Assembly (NCBI RefSeq): GCF_004296575.1
Contig: NZ_SAYT01000006.1
Location: 1-64,000 of the forward strand
Direction: 5' to 3'
From: Dyella amyloliquefaciens
GTDB taxonomy: Bacteria > Pseudomonadota > Gammaproteobacteria > Xanthomonadales > Rhodanobacteraceae
DNA length: 64,000 bases
The notes under the pieces were generated by a model. The model saw only the letters and a program-made list of their open reading frames with translations. It was not told the DNA's origin and did no database searches. Shown here piece by piece: positions 38,515 through 46,804 of this stretch; the first letter of the stretch is position 1, and every line of letters starts with the position of its first letter. Made by a program: the position numbers and the translations under genes.

Positions 38515-38781
38515 GAGTCTGGTTCGTGCCTTCCTGTGGCCCGCGTTGGCCGCCCCAAGCGCCCATGCGAGTGTTCCGGGGCGCAGCGCCTGACTGGCTG
38601 TCAGGTCAAGCCTCGGGCGCTCGCATGGGCGCTTGGGGCGGCCAACCCTACGGGCCGGGTCTGTTTGCCCGCCAGCCGGCGTCATCCCTCAGTCGTGTAT
38701 TGACATACACTCCCTCGCTCTTCCTTGGCAGGCAAGCAAACAGCTCCCGGCGCGGGCTACAGGAAGGCACGAACCAGACTC
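38515..38781 (+). repeat. Structured dispersed repeat, copy A (candidate RNA element upstream of pmbA)
   Basis: Outer stem: 38515-38545 pairs with 38751-38781 without a break (31 pairs, one G-U). Inner stem: 38545-38571 with 38620-38646 (27 perfect pairs). In its loop a small hairpin CCTGAC/GTCAGG (38589-38605). A conserved core of 104 bases follows (38647-38750), with TGTAT/ATACA and CTGTTTG/CAAACAG foldbacks. It ends 19 bases before the GTG of pmbA, in the same direction. Copy B at 42552-42816 has the same plan with different stem sequences. The flanks 38422-38514 and 38782-38800 hold no gene. Confidence 0.85.
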
Positions 38782-38800
38782 TACTGCAGGAATTTCACGA

Positions 38801-40153
38801 GTGACCGAACTCAGCCCCACCCAGGACCGCAGCCTCGAAGAACTCGACCGACTGGCCCAGCTAGCCGAGGACGTGATCCGCCGCGCCCGCGCCGCCGGCG
38901 CCAGCCAGGCGGAAGTGGCCGCCAGCGTCGACACCGGGCTGAACGTGAACGTGCGCCTGGGCGAGGTGGAGACGGTGGAGCACACCCGGGACCGCGGTTT
39001 CGGCCTCACCGTGTATTTCGGCAAGCGCAAGGGCTCGGCCAGCACGGCCGACCTCAACCCCGACTCGATCCAGGCCACGCTGGACCAGGCTTGCGCGATC
39101 GCCCGCTACACCGAGGAAGACCAGGCCGCGGGCCTGGCCGACGCCGAGCGCATGGCCACCCAGTTCCCCGATCTGGACCTGTGGCACCCGTGGCGCATCG
39201 ATACTGAGGGTGCGATCGCCTTGGGCAAGCAGGTCGAGGATGCCGGTCGCGCCCATGCCGGCATCACCAATTCCGACGGCGCTGGCGTGCAGATGGGCGA
39301 AAGCATCGCGGTCTACGCCAACTCGCACGGCTTCCTGGGGCGCGAGCGCGGCACCCGCCACTCGTTGTCGCTGTCGCTGATCGCCGGTGACGACGAAGGC
39401 ATGCAGCGCGACTACTGGTACGACAGCGTGCGCTCCGCCGACGATTTCATGGGCGCCGCCGCGCTGGGCGACAAGGCGGCGCAACGCACGCTGGCACGCA
39501 TGGGCGCCCAGCGCCTTTCGACGCGCCAGTGCCCCGTAATGTTCGCTCCCGAAGTGGCGCGGGGCCTTATCGGCCACCTGATCGGCGCGGTGAGCGGCGG
39601 TGCGTTGTACCGGCACGCCAGCTTCCTGCTCGACCACGCGGGCAAGCAGATCATGCCGTCGTGGCTCAACATCGTGGAGCGTCCGCTGCTGATGCGCGGC
39701 CAGGGTTCCAGCGTGTTTGACGCCGAAGGCGTGGCCACGCGCGACAGCACCCTGATCGAGAACGGCGTGCTCGCGCGCTACGTGCTGGGCAGCTATTCGG
39801 CGCGCAAGCTGGGCCTGGAATCCACCGGCAACGCGGGCGGCATCCACAACCTGATCGTCGAGCCCGGCCAGGACGACTTCGCCGCGATGCTCAAGCGCAT
39901 GGGTACCGGCCTGCTGGTGACCGAAGTGATGGGGCAGGGCGTGTCGACGATAACGGGCGACTATTCCCGTGGTGCAGCCGGCTTCTGGGTGGAGAACGGA
40001 CAGATTGTCTACCCGGTGGAAGAAATCACCATCGCCGCCAACCTGCGTGACATGTACGCCAACATCGTGGCCGTTGGTACCGACGTGGATCCGCGCTCGC
40101 ACCTGCTCACCGGTTCGATCCTGCTCGAGCAGATGACCATCGCTGGCGAATAG
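38801..40153 (+). CDS. pmbA: Metalloprotease subunit TldE (PmbA)
   Basis: 450 residues, same as E. coli. It lacks the HExxxH of TldD, as expected for TldE, and has SSVFDAEGVATRDSTLIENG and the GDYSRGAAGFWVENG block. With TldD it forms the peptide-degrading heterodimer. GTG 38801 has AGGA nine bases upstream; the frame is open back into the repeat, but those codons are not family-like. Confidence 0.94.
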   Translation: MTELSPTQDRSLEELDRLAQLAEDVIRRARAAGASQAEVAASVDTGLNVNVRLGEVETVEHTRDRGFGLTVYFGKRKGSASTADLNPDSIQATLDQACAIARYTEEDQAAGLADAERMATQFPDLDLWHPWRIDTEGAIALGKQVEDAGRAHAGITNSDGAGVQMGESIAVYANSHGFLGRERGTRHSLSLSLIAGDDEGMQRDYWYDSVRSADDFMGAAALGDKAAQRTLARMGAQRLSTRQCPVMFAPEVARGLIGHLIGAVSGGALYRHASFLLDHAGKQIMPSWLNIVERPLLMRGQGSSVFDAEGVATRDSTLIENGVLARYVLGSYSARKLGLESTGNAGGIHNLIVEPGQDDFAAMLKRMGTGLLVTEVMGQGVSTITGDYSRGAAGFWVENGQIVYPVEEITIAANLRDMYANIVAVGTDVDPRSHLLTGSILLEQMTIAGE

Positions 40154-40279
40154 GTCTTCCGGCACCGCTGAAATCAGGACTTCCGGCATCGGAAAAACCT
40201 GCGCGACCTTGCTAGGATCAGCTTGTCCGGCTCAGGGGGCCGGACCTGAAAATGCAGGTTCACGACAGGAGAAGCACGC

Positions 40280-40717
40280 ATGAGCGTTCCACCCGAATCC
40301 GTCGTACCGCCGCCGTCGGCGAGCCCTGCAGGGCCGTCCGACCTGCCCTCCGCCGAGGAGCGTCAATGGGCGCTTTTCGCCCATCTGTCCGCGCTGCTGG
40401 GGTGCATTGTCACCGGCGCCTGGTTTGGCTGGGGCTGCTTCCTCGGTCCGCTGATCATCTGGCTGCTGAGGAAGGACACGATGCCCTTCGTGGACGACCA
40501 GGCCAAGGAAGCGCTGAACTTCAACATCACCATTGCCATCATCGGCGTGGCGCTGCTGGTGCTTACCGCCATCACGTTAGGCCTCGGTGTGTTGCTGGCC
40601 ATCCCGATCGGCGTGGTGGTCGGCGTGGCGTGGCTGGTATTCACCATCCTCGCCGCGATCCGCGCCAACGAAGGCGTGCGCTATCGGTATCCGTTCACGC
40701 TGCGGCTGATCAAGTAA
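40280..40717 (+). CDS. DUF4870 (Tic20-like) membrane protein
   Basis: 145 residues. Pro/Ser-rich N-terminal 25 residues, then three membrane segments. EERQWALFAHLSALLG, MPFVDDQAKEALNFNIT and YRYPFTLRLIK are family blocks. AGGAG precedes ATG 40280. Function unknown; monocistronic with a terminator. Confidence 0.88.
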   Translation: MSVPPESVVPPPSASPAGPSDLPSAEERQWALFAHLSALLGCIVTGAWFGWGCFLGPLIIWLLRKDTMPFVDDQAKEALNFNITIAIIGVALLVLTAITLGLGVLLAIPIGVVVGVAWLVFTILAAIRANEGVRYRYPFTLRLIK

Positions 40718-40735
40718 GCCCGTCGCGCGGCATTG

Positions 40736-40763
40736 AAAAGGCGGCCCTCGGGCCGCCTTTTTC
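40736..40763. terminator. Bidirectional terminator
   Basis: AAAAGGCGGCC, loop CTCG, GGCCGCCTTTTT. T-runs on both strands; serves the DUF4870 gene (+) and the convergent exported protein (-). Confidence 0.93.
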
Positions 40764-40767
40764 GTGG

Positions 40768-41547
40768 CTAGTGAAGCCCGACGTAGGTGCGTTTGAACGT
40801 GACAGGCTGCTGCAGCGTGGGCACCTTCCAGGCACCTGTAACGACCATCTGCTGGCCATCGGGCGAAAGCGCCCAGGTCTGTTCCAGCTGCGTGCCATCG
40901 GCGTATTGCACGGAGACGTGAAGCTGTCCGTTTTCCACGTGGCCGCGCACCATGGCGTTGCCGCTGAGTGACTGCCGTGCCTGTCCATCCAGCTTGCCAG
41001 TGAGCTGGCTGCCATCGTTGAGGCGGACCTGGAAGGTCTTGTCGTCCTGCTGCATGAGCAGCACCGAATCCACCTTCAACATGGGTGGCATCGGATAGGT
41101 CGCCGTGGCGATGGGATCCTTGTCGGTGTCGGGCTTCTTGCTGGTGCTGCTGTCGTCACCGCCATGGTGGCCGTGTCCGCCGCCACCGTGGCCGCCCATG
41201 CCGCCGCCACCCATCCCACCACCACCCGCGCCGCCGCCGTGGCCACCCATGCCACCGCCCCCCATGCCGCCACCGTGATGACCGCCACCGTTGCCGGCGC
41301 CGCCAGGGGATGAGCCCGACCCGCTGGCAGTCTGGTTCTGGGGGAGTGCGGCCTGCTGTTCGTTGCGCGCTTCATTGCGCATGGCCGCGGTGAGCGAGTC
41401 GGCGGAGTCGCTGTTGCGGTCATCCAGGCGCCAGGCACCGGTGAAGTCGGGCTTCTGGGCGGGGGCGGCGAAGGCGGGCAGTGCAAGCAGGGCGGCCAGC
41501 AGGGCCGGGCCCAGCAGCCATCGTTTGAGGGAGGGCGTGGCGATCAT
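40768..41547 (-). CDS. Exported Gly/His/Met-rich protein
   Basis: 259 residues from ATG 41547. Signal peptide ending LLALPAFAA. Residues about 70-130 are a low-complexity run of Gly with regularly placed Met and His (units such as GGGMGGGGMGGHGGG, twice), encoded by imperfect tandem DNA repeats at about 41160-41290. The C-terminal 100 residues (LKVDSVLLMQQDDKTFQVRL, WALSPDGQQMVVTG) look like a beta-structured exported domain. His/Met could bind metal. No Shine-Dalgarno match is seen. Family not recognised. Confidence 0.72.
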   Translation of the reverse strand: MIATPSLKRWLLGPALLAALLALPAFAAPAQKPDFTGAWRLDDRNSDSADSLTAAMRNEARNEQQAALPQNQTASGSGSSPGGAGNGGGHHGGGMGGGGMGGHGGGAGGGGMGGGGMGGHGGGGHGHHGGDDSSTSKKPDTDKDPIATATYPMPPMLKVDSVLLMQQDDKTFQVRLNDGSQLTGKLDGQARQSLSGNAMVRGHVENGQLHVSVQYADGTQLEQTWALSPDGQQMVVTGAWKVPTLQQPVTFKRTYVGLH

Positions 41548-41665
41548 CGAAGGAGCATCAGCGGAGGTTCCTACGGGAACGTCTGTGCGCGTCCGATGTT
41601 GACCTGCGAAACCGTCGAGCCCCGCAGTCGTGCACGGGGTGCGCTCCTGCGGTGGAGAGGTGGGG

Positions 41666-42568
41666 TCAGTGCAGGCGGGCGGCGGCGTACAGCGCCAGCT
41701 CTTCCAGCAACGCGCCTTGCGTGCCCAGCGGTGCGATGGCTTCCAGCGCATCGCTGGTGAGACGGGCGAGGTGCTCGCGCGAAGCGTCCATGCCGATGAT
41801 CGAGGGGAAGGTGGGCTTGTCTGCTGCCGCGTCCTTGCCCGCCGTCTTGCCGATCACGGCCGACTCGCCTTCCACGTCGAGGATGTCGTCGCGCACCTGG
41901 AAGGCCAGGCCTACGGCATGGGCATAGCGGTCGAGGGCGGCCAGGGCATCGTCGGGTGCTCCGGCGGCGAGGGCGCCGAGGCGGACCGAGGCGCGGATCA
42001 GTGCGCCAGTCTTGCAGGCGTGCATGTGTTCCAGTTCGGCCAACGTCAGCCTGCGGCCGACGGCGGCAAGATCGAGTGCCTGGCCACCGGCCATGCCCTC
42101 GGCGCCGCAGGCACGGCCCAGTACGCGCAGCATTTCCACGCAGCGCGTGGGAGCGACGCCCAGCTCGATATCGTGTGCCAGCAGTTCGAAGGCGAGTGCC
42201 TGCAAGGCATCGCCGGCGAGGATCGCCATCGCTTCGCCAAACACGATGTGGCAGGTGGGACGGCCGCGCCGCAGCGAGTCGTCGTCCATCGCGGGCAGGT
42301 CATCGTGCACCAGCGAATAGGCGTGGATCAGTTCCACCGCGCAGGCCGGCGCGTCCAGCCGCGAGCCGGTCTCGCCGAAGGCGTGGCCGGCGGCATATAC
42401 CAGCAGCGGGCGCAGGCGCTTGCCGCCGCCGAGCACGGCATAGCGCATGGCGCGATGCAGTTCGAAGGGGGCGGTGTCTTCCGCGGGCAGCGAACGGGCC
42501 AGCGCCTCGTCGGCGCGCGCGATCAGCGACTTGAGATCAGCGCCGAGCTTAGAGTCTGTCTTCATCAT
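41666..42568 (-). CDS. ispA: Farnesyl diphosphate synthase (geranyltranstransferase)
   Basis: 300 residues (E. coli 299). Makes C15 farnesyl-PP from IPP and DMAPP in the cytosol. First Asp-rich motif HDDLPAMDDD at 88-97 and second DDILD are intact. Two adjacent ATG codons (42568, 42565) are possible starts; neither has a clear ribosome site. Both lie inside the outer stem of repeat copy B, so initiation may depend on that fold. It lies after xseB, as in the common xseB-ispA(-dxs) operon; dxs is not here. Confidence 0.94.
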   Translation of the reverse strand: MMKTDSKLGADLKSLIARADEALARSLPAEDTAPFELHRAMRYAVLGGGKRLRPLLVYAAGHAFGETGSRLDAPACAVELIHAYSLVHDDLPAMDDDSLRRGRPTCHIVFGEAMAILAGDALQALAFELLAHDIELGVAPTRCVEMLRVLGRACGAEGMAGGQALDLAAVGRRLTLAELEHMHACKTGALIRASVRLGALAAGAPDDALAALDRYAHAVGLAFQVRDDILDVEGESAVIGKTAGKDAAADKPTFPSIIGMDASREHLARLTSDALEAIAPLGTQGALLEELALYAAARLH

Positions 42569-42816
42569 CCAAATACGCCGCGCCGGGAGCTGTTTGCCCG
42601 CGGGGCAAGGAAGAGCGAGGGAATGTATGTCGATACATGACCGAGCGATGACGTAGCACCGTGGGCAAACAGACCCGGCCCTACGGGTTGCCCTGCAGCG
42701 GCCGTCATGCGCCAGCCCGTGGCTTACCCATGCAGCCAGCATGGGCTGCGCCTCGGTCTGCCACCTGACAGCCGCTGCAGGGCAACGCGGCGCATTTGGA
42801 TGGTGAAGACAGACTC
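42552..42816 (-). repeat. Structured dispersed repeat, copy B (between xseB and ispA)
   Basis: Read on the - strand it has the plan of copy A. Outer stem: 42786-42816 with 42552-42582 (31 positions; on the - strand RNA one U-G wobble and one A-C mismatch). Inner stem: 42771-42786 with 42687-42702 (16 perfect, extending four more pairs past one mismatch). Small hairpin CCCATG/CATGGG around CTGGCTG (42727-42745). Core 42583-42686, 104 bases, matches copy A at 84 positions without gaps. It starts at the xseB stop and runs into the first ispA codons. Confidence 0.85.
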
Positions 42817-43074
42817 TTAAAGTTCGGGTTCAAACGGTTCAGCGTTTTCGGGAGCATCGGGATCGAGCAGCAGTCGCACGCGCAGTTCGGCACTTTCCAG
42901 TGCCTGCTGGCAATGGCGATAGAGGCCGATGCCGCGCTCGAAGGAGGCGAGGGATTCGTCCAGGCTCAGCTCGCCACCTTCCATGCGCGCGACCAGCTGT
43001 TCGAGCTCGTCCAGCGAGTTCTCGAAATCAGCGGCAGGGGCCTGACTGGCGGGGGAGGGAGCGGACTTGGCCAT
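42817..43074 (-). CDS. xseB: Exodeoxyribonuclease VII small subunit
   Basis: 85 residues (E. coli 80) from ATG 43074. [32 protein letters not shown] is the coiled-coil family signature (shown here in two overlapping parts of the helix pair). Several XseB bind one XseA to cut single-stranded DNA. The stop codon lies at the edge of repeat copy B. xseA is not in the window. Confidence 0.92.
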   Translation of the reverse strand: MAKSAPSPASQAPAADFENSLDELEQLVARMEGGELSLDESLASFERGIGLYRHCQQALESAELRVRLLLDPDAPENAEPFEPEL

Positions 43075-43207
43075 GGCCCGCAAAGCTAACGCAGGGGCCT
43101 TGCGGAATCAATCTGCGAGCGGTCGATACGGTGTCGAGTGTGCGATTTGGCGCATGCCTTTTGTAAAGGCCAGGCCCGATCAACAGCAGGGGTATGTGGG
43201 GAGGGGC

Positions 43208-44497
43208 TCAATAGGCCGGGTGCCAGCGGGGCCGGGCAACCCCCAGCAGGGAAGCGCCCTGTGCGGTAAGCCAGCGGTCGCCCGCGCCGATCAGTTCGCC
43301 TCCCGCGTACAGCAGCGGGCAGGCGAGGCGGCGCCATGGGGGCATGCCGACCTGCTGCATGAGGTCGCGCAGTTCGCGAGTGTGTGCATCGCCCGCCGGA
43401 CGCAGGTGCTCGCCACCCTGGCGCAGGCGGACGGTCAGTGGCGCGGTGAGGGTGGCGGTGGGTTCAAGATGCAGGCTGCCTCCGTCAGGCAGTGCGAGCG
43501 GGGCCCCCGACCATTCGGTTTGCCACAGGGGATCGATGTTGGGTTGGGGTGGCAACGCCCACAGGCGGCCCTTCCACACGTGCAGCTCGGCGCCTGGCCA
43601 GCGAATGCACGGCAACTGGCCATCCCGCGCGATGCACTGGCGCTCGATCTGTGCGCGTTGCGCCGTGGTGGGGGCGGGGAGCCCACGCGCATGCAACCAG
43701 TCGTCCAGCAGCGGATGCCGCAGTGCCGGGGAGAGTGCCAGCCAGCCGGCGGCATCCAGGCTGCCCGAGGCAGGATCCAGCAGCTCGTCGCGGGCGGCGC
43801 GCCACTGCAGCGACAGGGCCAGGGCCGCTTCGCGGCTGTGGCGCGCGCTGTGCACGATCGACTCCATCGCCTGCGGCCAGTGCTCGCTGAGGCGGGGCAG
43901 GATCTCGTGGCGGAGAAAGTTGCGCGACAAGCGATGGTCCGCATTCGATGGGTCTGCGATACACGGCAGGCCCATCGTGGCGACGTAGTCGCGCAACACC
44001 TCGCGCGGCACGTCCAGCAGCGGTCGCCAAAGCAGGCCGCGTCCGAGTGGACGGATGGGCCGCATGCCGCCGAGTCCTTCCGGACCGGCGCCACGCAGCA
44101 GCTTGAGCAGCACCGTCTCGACCTGGTCGTCGCGGTGGTGGCCGAGCACGATGCGCTCGCCGTCGTGCAGCGAAAGCGCGAACGCGCGGTAGCGCGCGTC
44201 ACGTGCCGCAGCTTCCAGTCCGTAGCCGCTCGCGTGGTTCACCTCCACGCGCAGCACGAGGCAGGGCACCTGCCACTCCTGCGCGAGTTCACGGCAATGC
44301 GTGGCCCAGGCGTGGCTGTCGGTGTGCAGGCCGTGGTCGACGTGCAGCGCACGCAGGCCGCGGTCGTGGGCCTCGGGCAGCTGGGCGAGGGCGTGAAGCA
44401 GGGCGGTGGAATCGGGTCCACCGCTGTAGGCCACGCACAACTGACCCTGCGGCTCCGTGCGCAAGGCGTCGCGCAGGAGCGGGACGAGCTTATTCAC
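43208..44497 (-). CDS. tilS: tRNA(Ile)-lysidine synthase
   Basis: 429 residues (E. coli 432). PP-loop SGGPDS at 25-30 binds ATP; LGHHRDDQVETVLLKLLRG and SRNFLRHEILPRL are family blocks. It modifies C34 of tRNA-Ile(CAU) to lysidine so that AUA is read as Ile; essential. Starts at GTG 44497, overlapping the end of the upstream NYN gene by eight bases, so coupled translation is expected. Confidence 0.95.
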   Translation of the reverse strand: MNKLVPLLRDALRTEPQGQLCVAYSGGPDSTALLHALAQLPEAHDRGLRALHVDHGLHTDSHAWATHCRELAQEWQVPCLVLRVEVNHASGYGLEAAARDARYRAFALSLHDGERIVLGHHRDDQVETVLLKLLRGAGPEGLGGMRPIRPLGRGLLWRPLLDVPREVLRDYVATMGLPCIADPSNADHRLSRNFLRHEILPRLSEHWPQAMESIVHSARHSREAALALSLQWRAARDELLDPASGSLDAAGWLALSPALRHPLLDDWLHARGLPAPTTAQRAQIERQCIARDGQLPCIRWPGAELHVWKGRLWALPPQPNIDPLWQTEWSGAPLALPDGGSLHLEPTATLTAPLTVRLRQGGEHLRPAGDAHTRELRDLMQQVGMPPWRRLACPLLYAGGELIGAGDRWLTAQGASLLGVARPRWHPAY

Positions 44498-45242
44498 GGA
44501 CAGTGGCTTTCTTCGTCTTGTTGCGCACGTAGATCACCTTGGGCCGGCCATCGCCCGGACTGCGACGATCCATCTCGAACAGCGTGGTCGCCATGATCAG
44601 TTCGCTGAGCTTGTGATAGCCGTAGCTGCGTGCGTCAAAGTTGGGGCGTTGCTTGGTGATGATCGAACCCACGCCGCCCAGTGCGGCCCAGCCGTCATCG
44701 TCGGAGGCGGCTTCGACCGCGTTGCGCAGCAGGTTCACCAGGCTGGAGTCCTGCTTGAGCTGTGCGGCCGTACGGGGCTTGAGTGGCTGCTCTTCGTCGG
44801 GCTTGGCAACGAGGATGTCGGTGTAGATGAACTTGTCGCACGCCGCGACGAAAGGGTCGGGCGTCTTGCGTTCGCCGAAGCCATAGACGATCAGGCCCGA
44901 CTCGCGAATGCGCGCGGCCAGTCGCGTGAAGTCGCTGTCGCTGGAGACGATGCAGAAGCCATCGAGGCGGCCGGAGTAGAGCAGGTCCATCGCATCGATG
45001 ATCATCGCCGAGTCGGTGGCGTTCTTGCCGCTGGTATAACCAAACTGCTGCATCGGCTGGATGGACTGCGTGAGCAGCTGTTCCTTCCAGCTCTTCAGAT
45101 GATTGGACGTCCAATCACCGTAGGCGCGTTTCACGTGCGCCGTGCCGTACTTGGCCACTTCGGCGAGCAAGGCTTCGGCAATGGCAGGCTGTGCGTTGTC
45201 CGCGTCGATGAGGACGGCGAGCTTGGTGCTGTCGGTGGCCAT
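44490..45242 (-). CDS. NYN-domain ribonuclease-like protein with LOTUS (OST-HTH) domain
   Basis: 250 residues from ATG 45242 with GGAG six bases upstream. N-terminal NYN/PIN-like domain: LAVLIDADN (9-17), NATDSAMIIDAMDLL and IVSSDSDFTRLA carry the acidic cluster for metal and RNA cleavage. C-terminal region (about 175-235; LVNLLRNAVEAA, KLSELIMATTLFE) fits an OST-HTH/LOTUS RNA-binding fold. Such proteins are common in bacteria but little studied. Overlap with tilS suggests an RNA-related role. Confidence 0.85.
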   Translation of the reverse strand: MATDSTKLAVLIDADNAQPAIAEALLAEVAKYGTAHVKRAYGDWTSNHLKSWKEQLLTQSIQPMQQFGYTSGKNATDSAMIIDAMDLLYSGRLDGFCIVSSDSDFTRLAARIRESGLIVYGFGERKTPDPFVAACDKFIYTDILVAKPDEEQPLKPRTAAQLKQDSSLVNLLRNAVEAASDDDGWAALGGVGSIITKQRPNFDARSYGYHKLSELIMATTLFEMDRRSPGDGRPKVIYVRNKTKKATVRE

Positions 45243-45302
45243 GACCGGCTCCGCAGGGATGGGCGCCGCCGATGATAGCGCCTTGTGATGACGGGTCATG
45301 GC

Positions 45303-45337
45303 AAAAGCACGGCCCCGGCCTGGGAGCCGGGGCCGTG
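45303..45337 (-). terminator. Rho-independent terminator of the NHL gene
   Basis: On the - strand a perfect 12-bp stem (45308-45319 with 45326-45337, arms CACGGCCCCGGC/GCCGGGGCCGTG) followed by CTTTTG. Sixteen bases after the NHL stop codon. Confidence 0.85.
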
Positions 45338-45353
45338 GAACCACGGGATGGAC

Positions 45354-46445
45354 TCATTGCTCGTTGTCAAAGTCGAACGGTGGCGAGAGCCCGGTGAAAT
45401 CGCCGATGACCTTGGCGTCATACGGTCCATTCAACTGGTTGAATCCGCTGCCGGGCACGTTGAGTGCGCCCTGCTGGAACACGATCTTGCCTGCCTCGGT
45501 GATCTCGATGACGCGATTGTTGAACTGGTCGCTGATCAGCGTGTTGCCATTGCGCAGGCGCACCGCGCGGGTCGGCAGTGGCGAAGGGTTGCTGCCCGGC
45601 AGGGTGTTGGTGATGTATTGCCAGACGATGTGGTCGCTGCCGTTAACCTCCACGATGCGGTTGTTGTTGGAGTCGGTGATCAGGGTGTCGCCGTTGGGCA
45701 GTCGGCTCGCGAACGCCGCGCCGTTCACCGAGCCCTGCGCGGTGAAGGTCTTGACGATGTTGCCCCCGGTGGTGATTTCGATGACGCGGTTATTGCTCTC
45801 GTCGGAGATCAGCACATGGCCGTTCTCCAGCAACTCGGCGCTGTTGGGATTGCTGAGCTGGTTGGTGCCGTTGCCCGAAACGCCGGTCGTGCCGTATTGC
45901 CACACGATCTGACGCCCCAGGTTGACCAGGATGATGCGCTGGTTGCCCTGGTCGGTGATCAGCACGTGCGATCCGTTATGGCCCGGGAAGTTGTTGAGAA
46001 ACACCGAGTGCACCGGCGTGTTGAGCTGGTTGGGACCCGAACCCGTGACGCCGGCCTGGCCGTATTGCCAGACGATGTGGTCGGTGGGGTCGACAATGAT
46101 CACGCGGTTGTCCGGACAGCCATTGACGGTGTCGCTGCAGCCCGGCAGCCCGGGCGGCGTGCCGGTACCGGCCATCAAGGTGAAGGGACCGAAGCGTTCG
46201 GCATCGTTGACGCCCACGATGCTGTTCGGTCCTGGCAGGTCAGAACCGTTGCCGAAGTGCCAGAGCACGCGGTGCGTGGCCGAGTTGATCTCGATGACCC
46301 GGTTGTTGAATTGGTCGGCGATGAGGATGGGCCCCTCGGACTGGGCCCTGGCGGGCGCGGCGAGGCCGGCTCCTGCCAGCAGGATCGTTCCGGCGATGGC
46401 CAGGGCGAGGCGGGACCCGGTGAGTCGAGGTGGGAAGCGTGCCAT
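45354..46445 (-). CDS. Exported NHL-type beta-propeller protein
   Basis: 363 residues from ATG 46445, with GGAGG nine bases upstream. Signal peptide ending APARAQ. At least six repeats of about 45-50 residues carry forms of VLISDQFNNRVIEI and HIVWQYG, the NHL/YncE propeller pattern. Ligand and role unknown; perhaps a surface or periplasmic binding scaffold. It is separated from accA by a 359-base gap and has its own terminator. Confidence 0.85.
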   Translation of the reverse strand: MARFPPRLTGSRLALAIAGTILLAGAGLAAPARAQSEGPILIADQFNNRVIEINSATHRVLWHFGNGSDLPGPNSIVGVNDAERFGPFTLMAGTGTPPGLPGCSDTVNGCPDNRVIIVDPTDHIVWQYGQAGVTGSGPNQLNTPVHSVFLNNFPGHNGSHVLITDQGNQRIILVNLGRQIVWQYGTTGVSGNGTNQLSNPNSAELLENGHVLISDESNNRVIEITTGGNIVKTFTAQGSVNGAAFASRLPNGDTLITDSNNNRIVEVNGSDHIVWQYITNTLPGSNPSPLPTRAVRLRNGNTLISDQFNNRVIEITEAGKIVFQQGALNVPGSGFNQLNGPYDAKVIGDFTGLSPPFDFDNEQ

Positions 46446-46804
46446 GTTCAGACACCTCCGTTCGGTGGGAGTGGCGAGACGGAGGGCACTCTCGGCCCGC
46501 GCCTGCTCCAAGCCGGGCAGAAGGGCTGGGTGGGCTCTCCGGATCAGCCGCCGCGGGCAACGGCTTGCCTGACTCCACGAACGATCGATGTCACCCGGGG
46601 CGGGGCAAGGTGGTCAGACCTCGCAAGCAGTGAATGCCCGAAACGCGTGATTTGGTTGACGTCGGGGCCTCAGCCTGTTCAGGCGCTGGATACCCAGCCG
46701 CCGAGCGTTGCGCTTCGGCGGTTGCGAGGTTTCAGGCGATGGGGCACGTGGCGCGATGGCGCGGGTCCGTTGGCAACGACCCACGCGAGCGCCTGCTGTG
46801 CGTC
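46446..46804. other. Non-coding gap between accA and the NHL gene
   Basis: 359 bases. It must hold the NHL promoter on the - strand, but no clear -35/-10 pair was found. No gene, tRNA or repeat recognised. Confidence 0.5.

Noticed and set aside
38515-38781. Integron attC site or retron RNA as an explanation of the structured repeats
   Set aside because: The inner arms begin GTTGGCC/GTTGCCC, not the GTTRRRY core of attC, no integrase is nearby, and no reverse transcriptase gene lies in the window.
42552-42816. Short peptide frames conserved between the two repeat copies (RARECMSIHD and similar)
   Set aside because: The similarity follows from DNA conservation of the core, with indels and stops elsewhere and no ribosome site; a folded nucleic acid explains it better.
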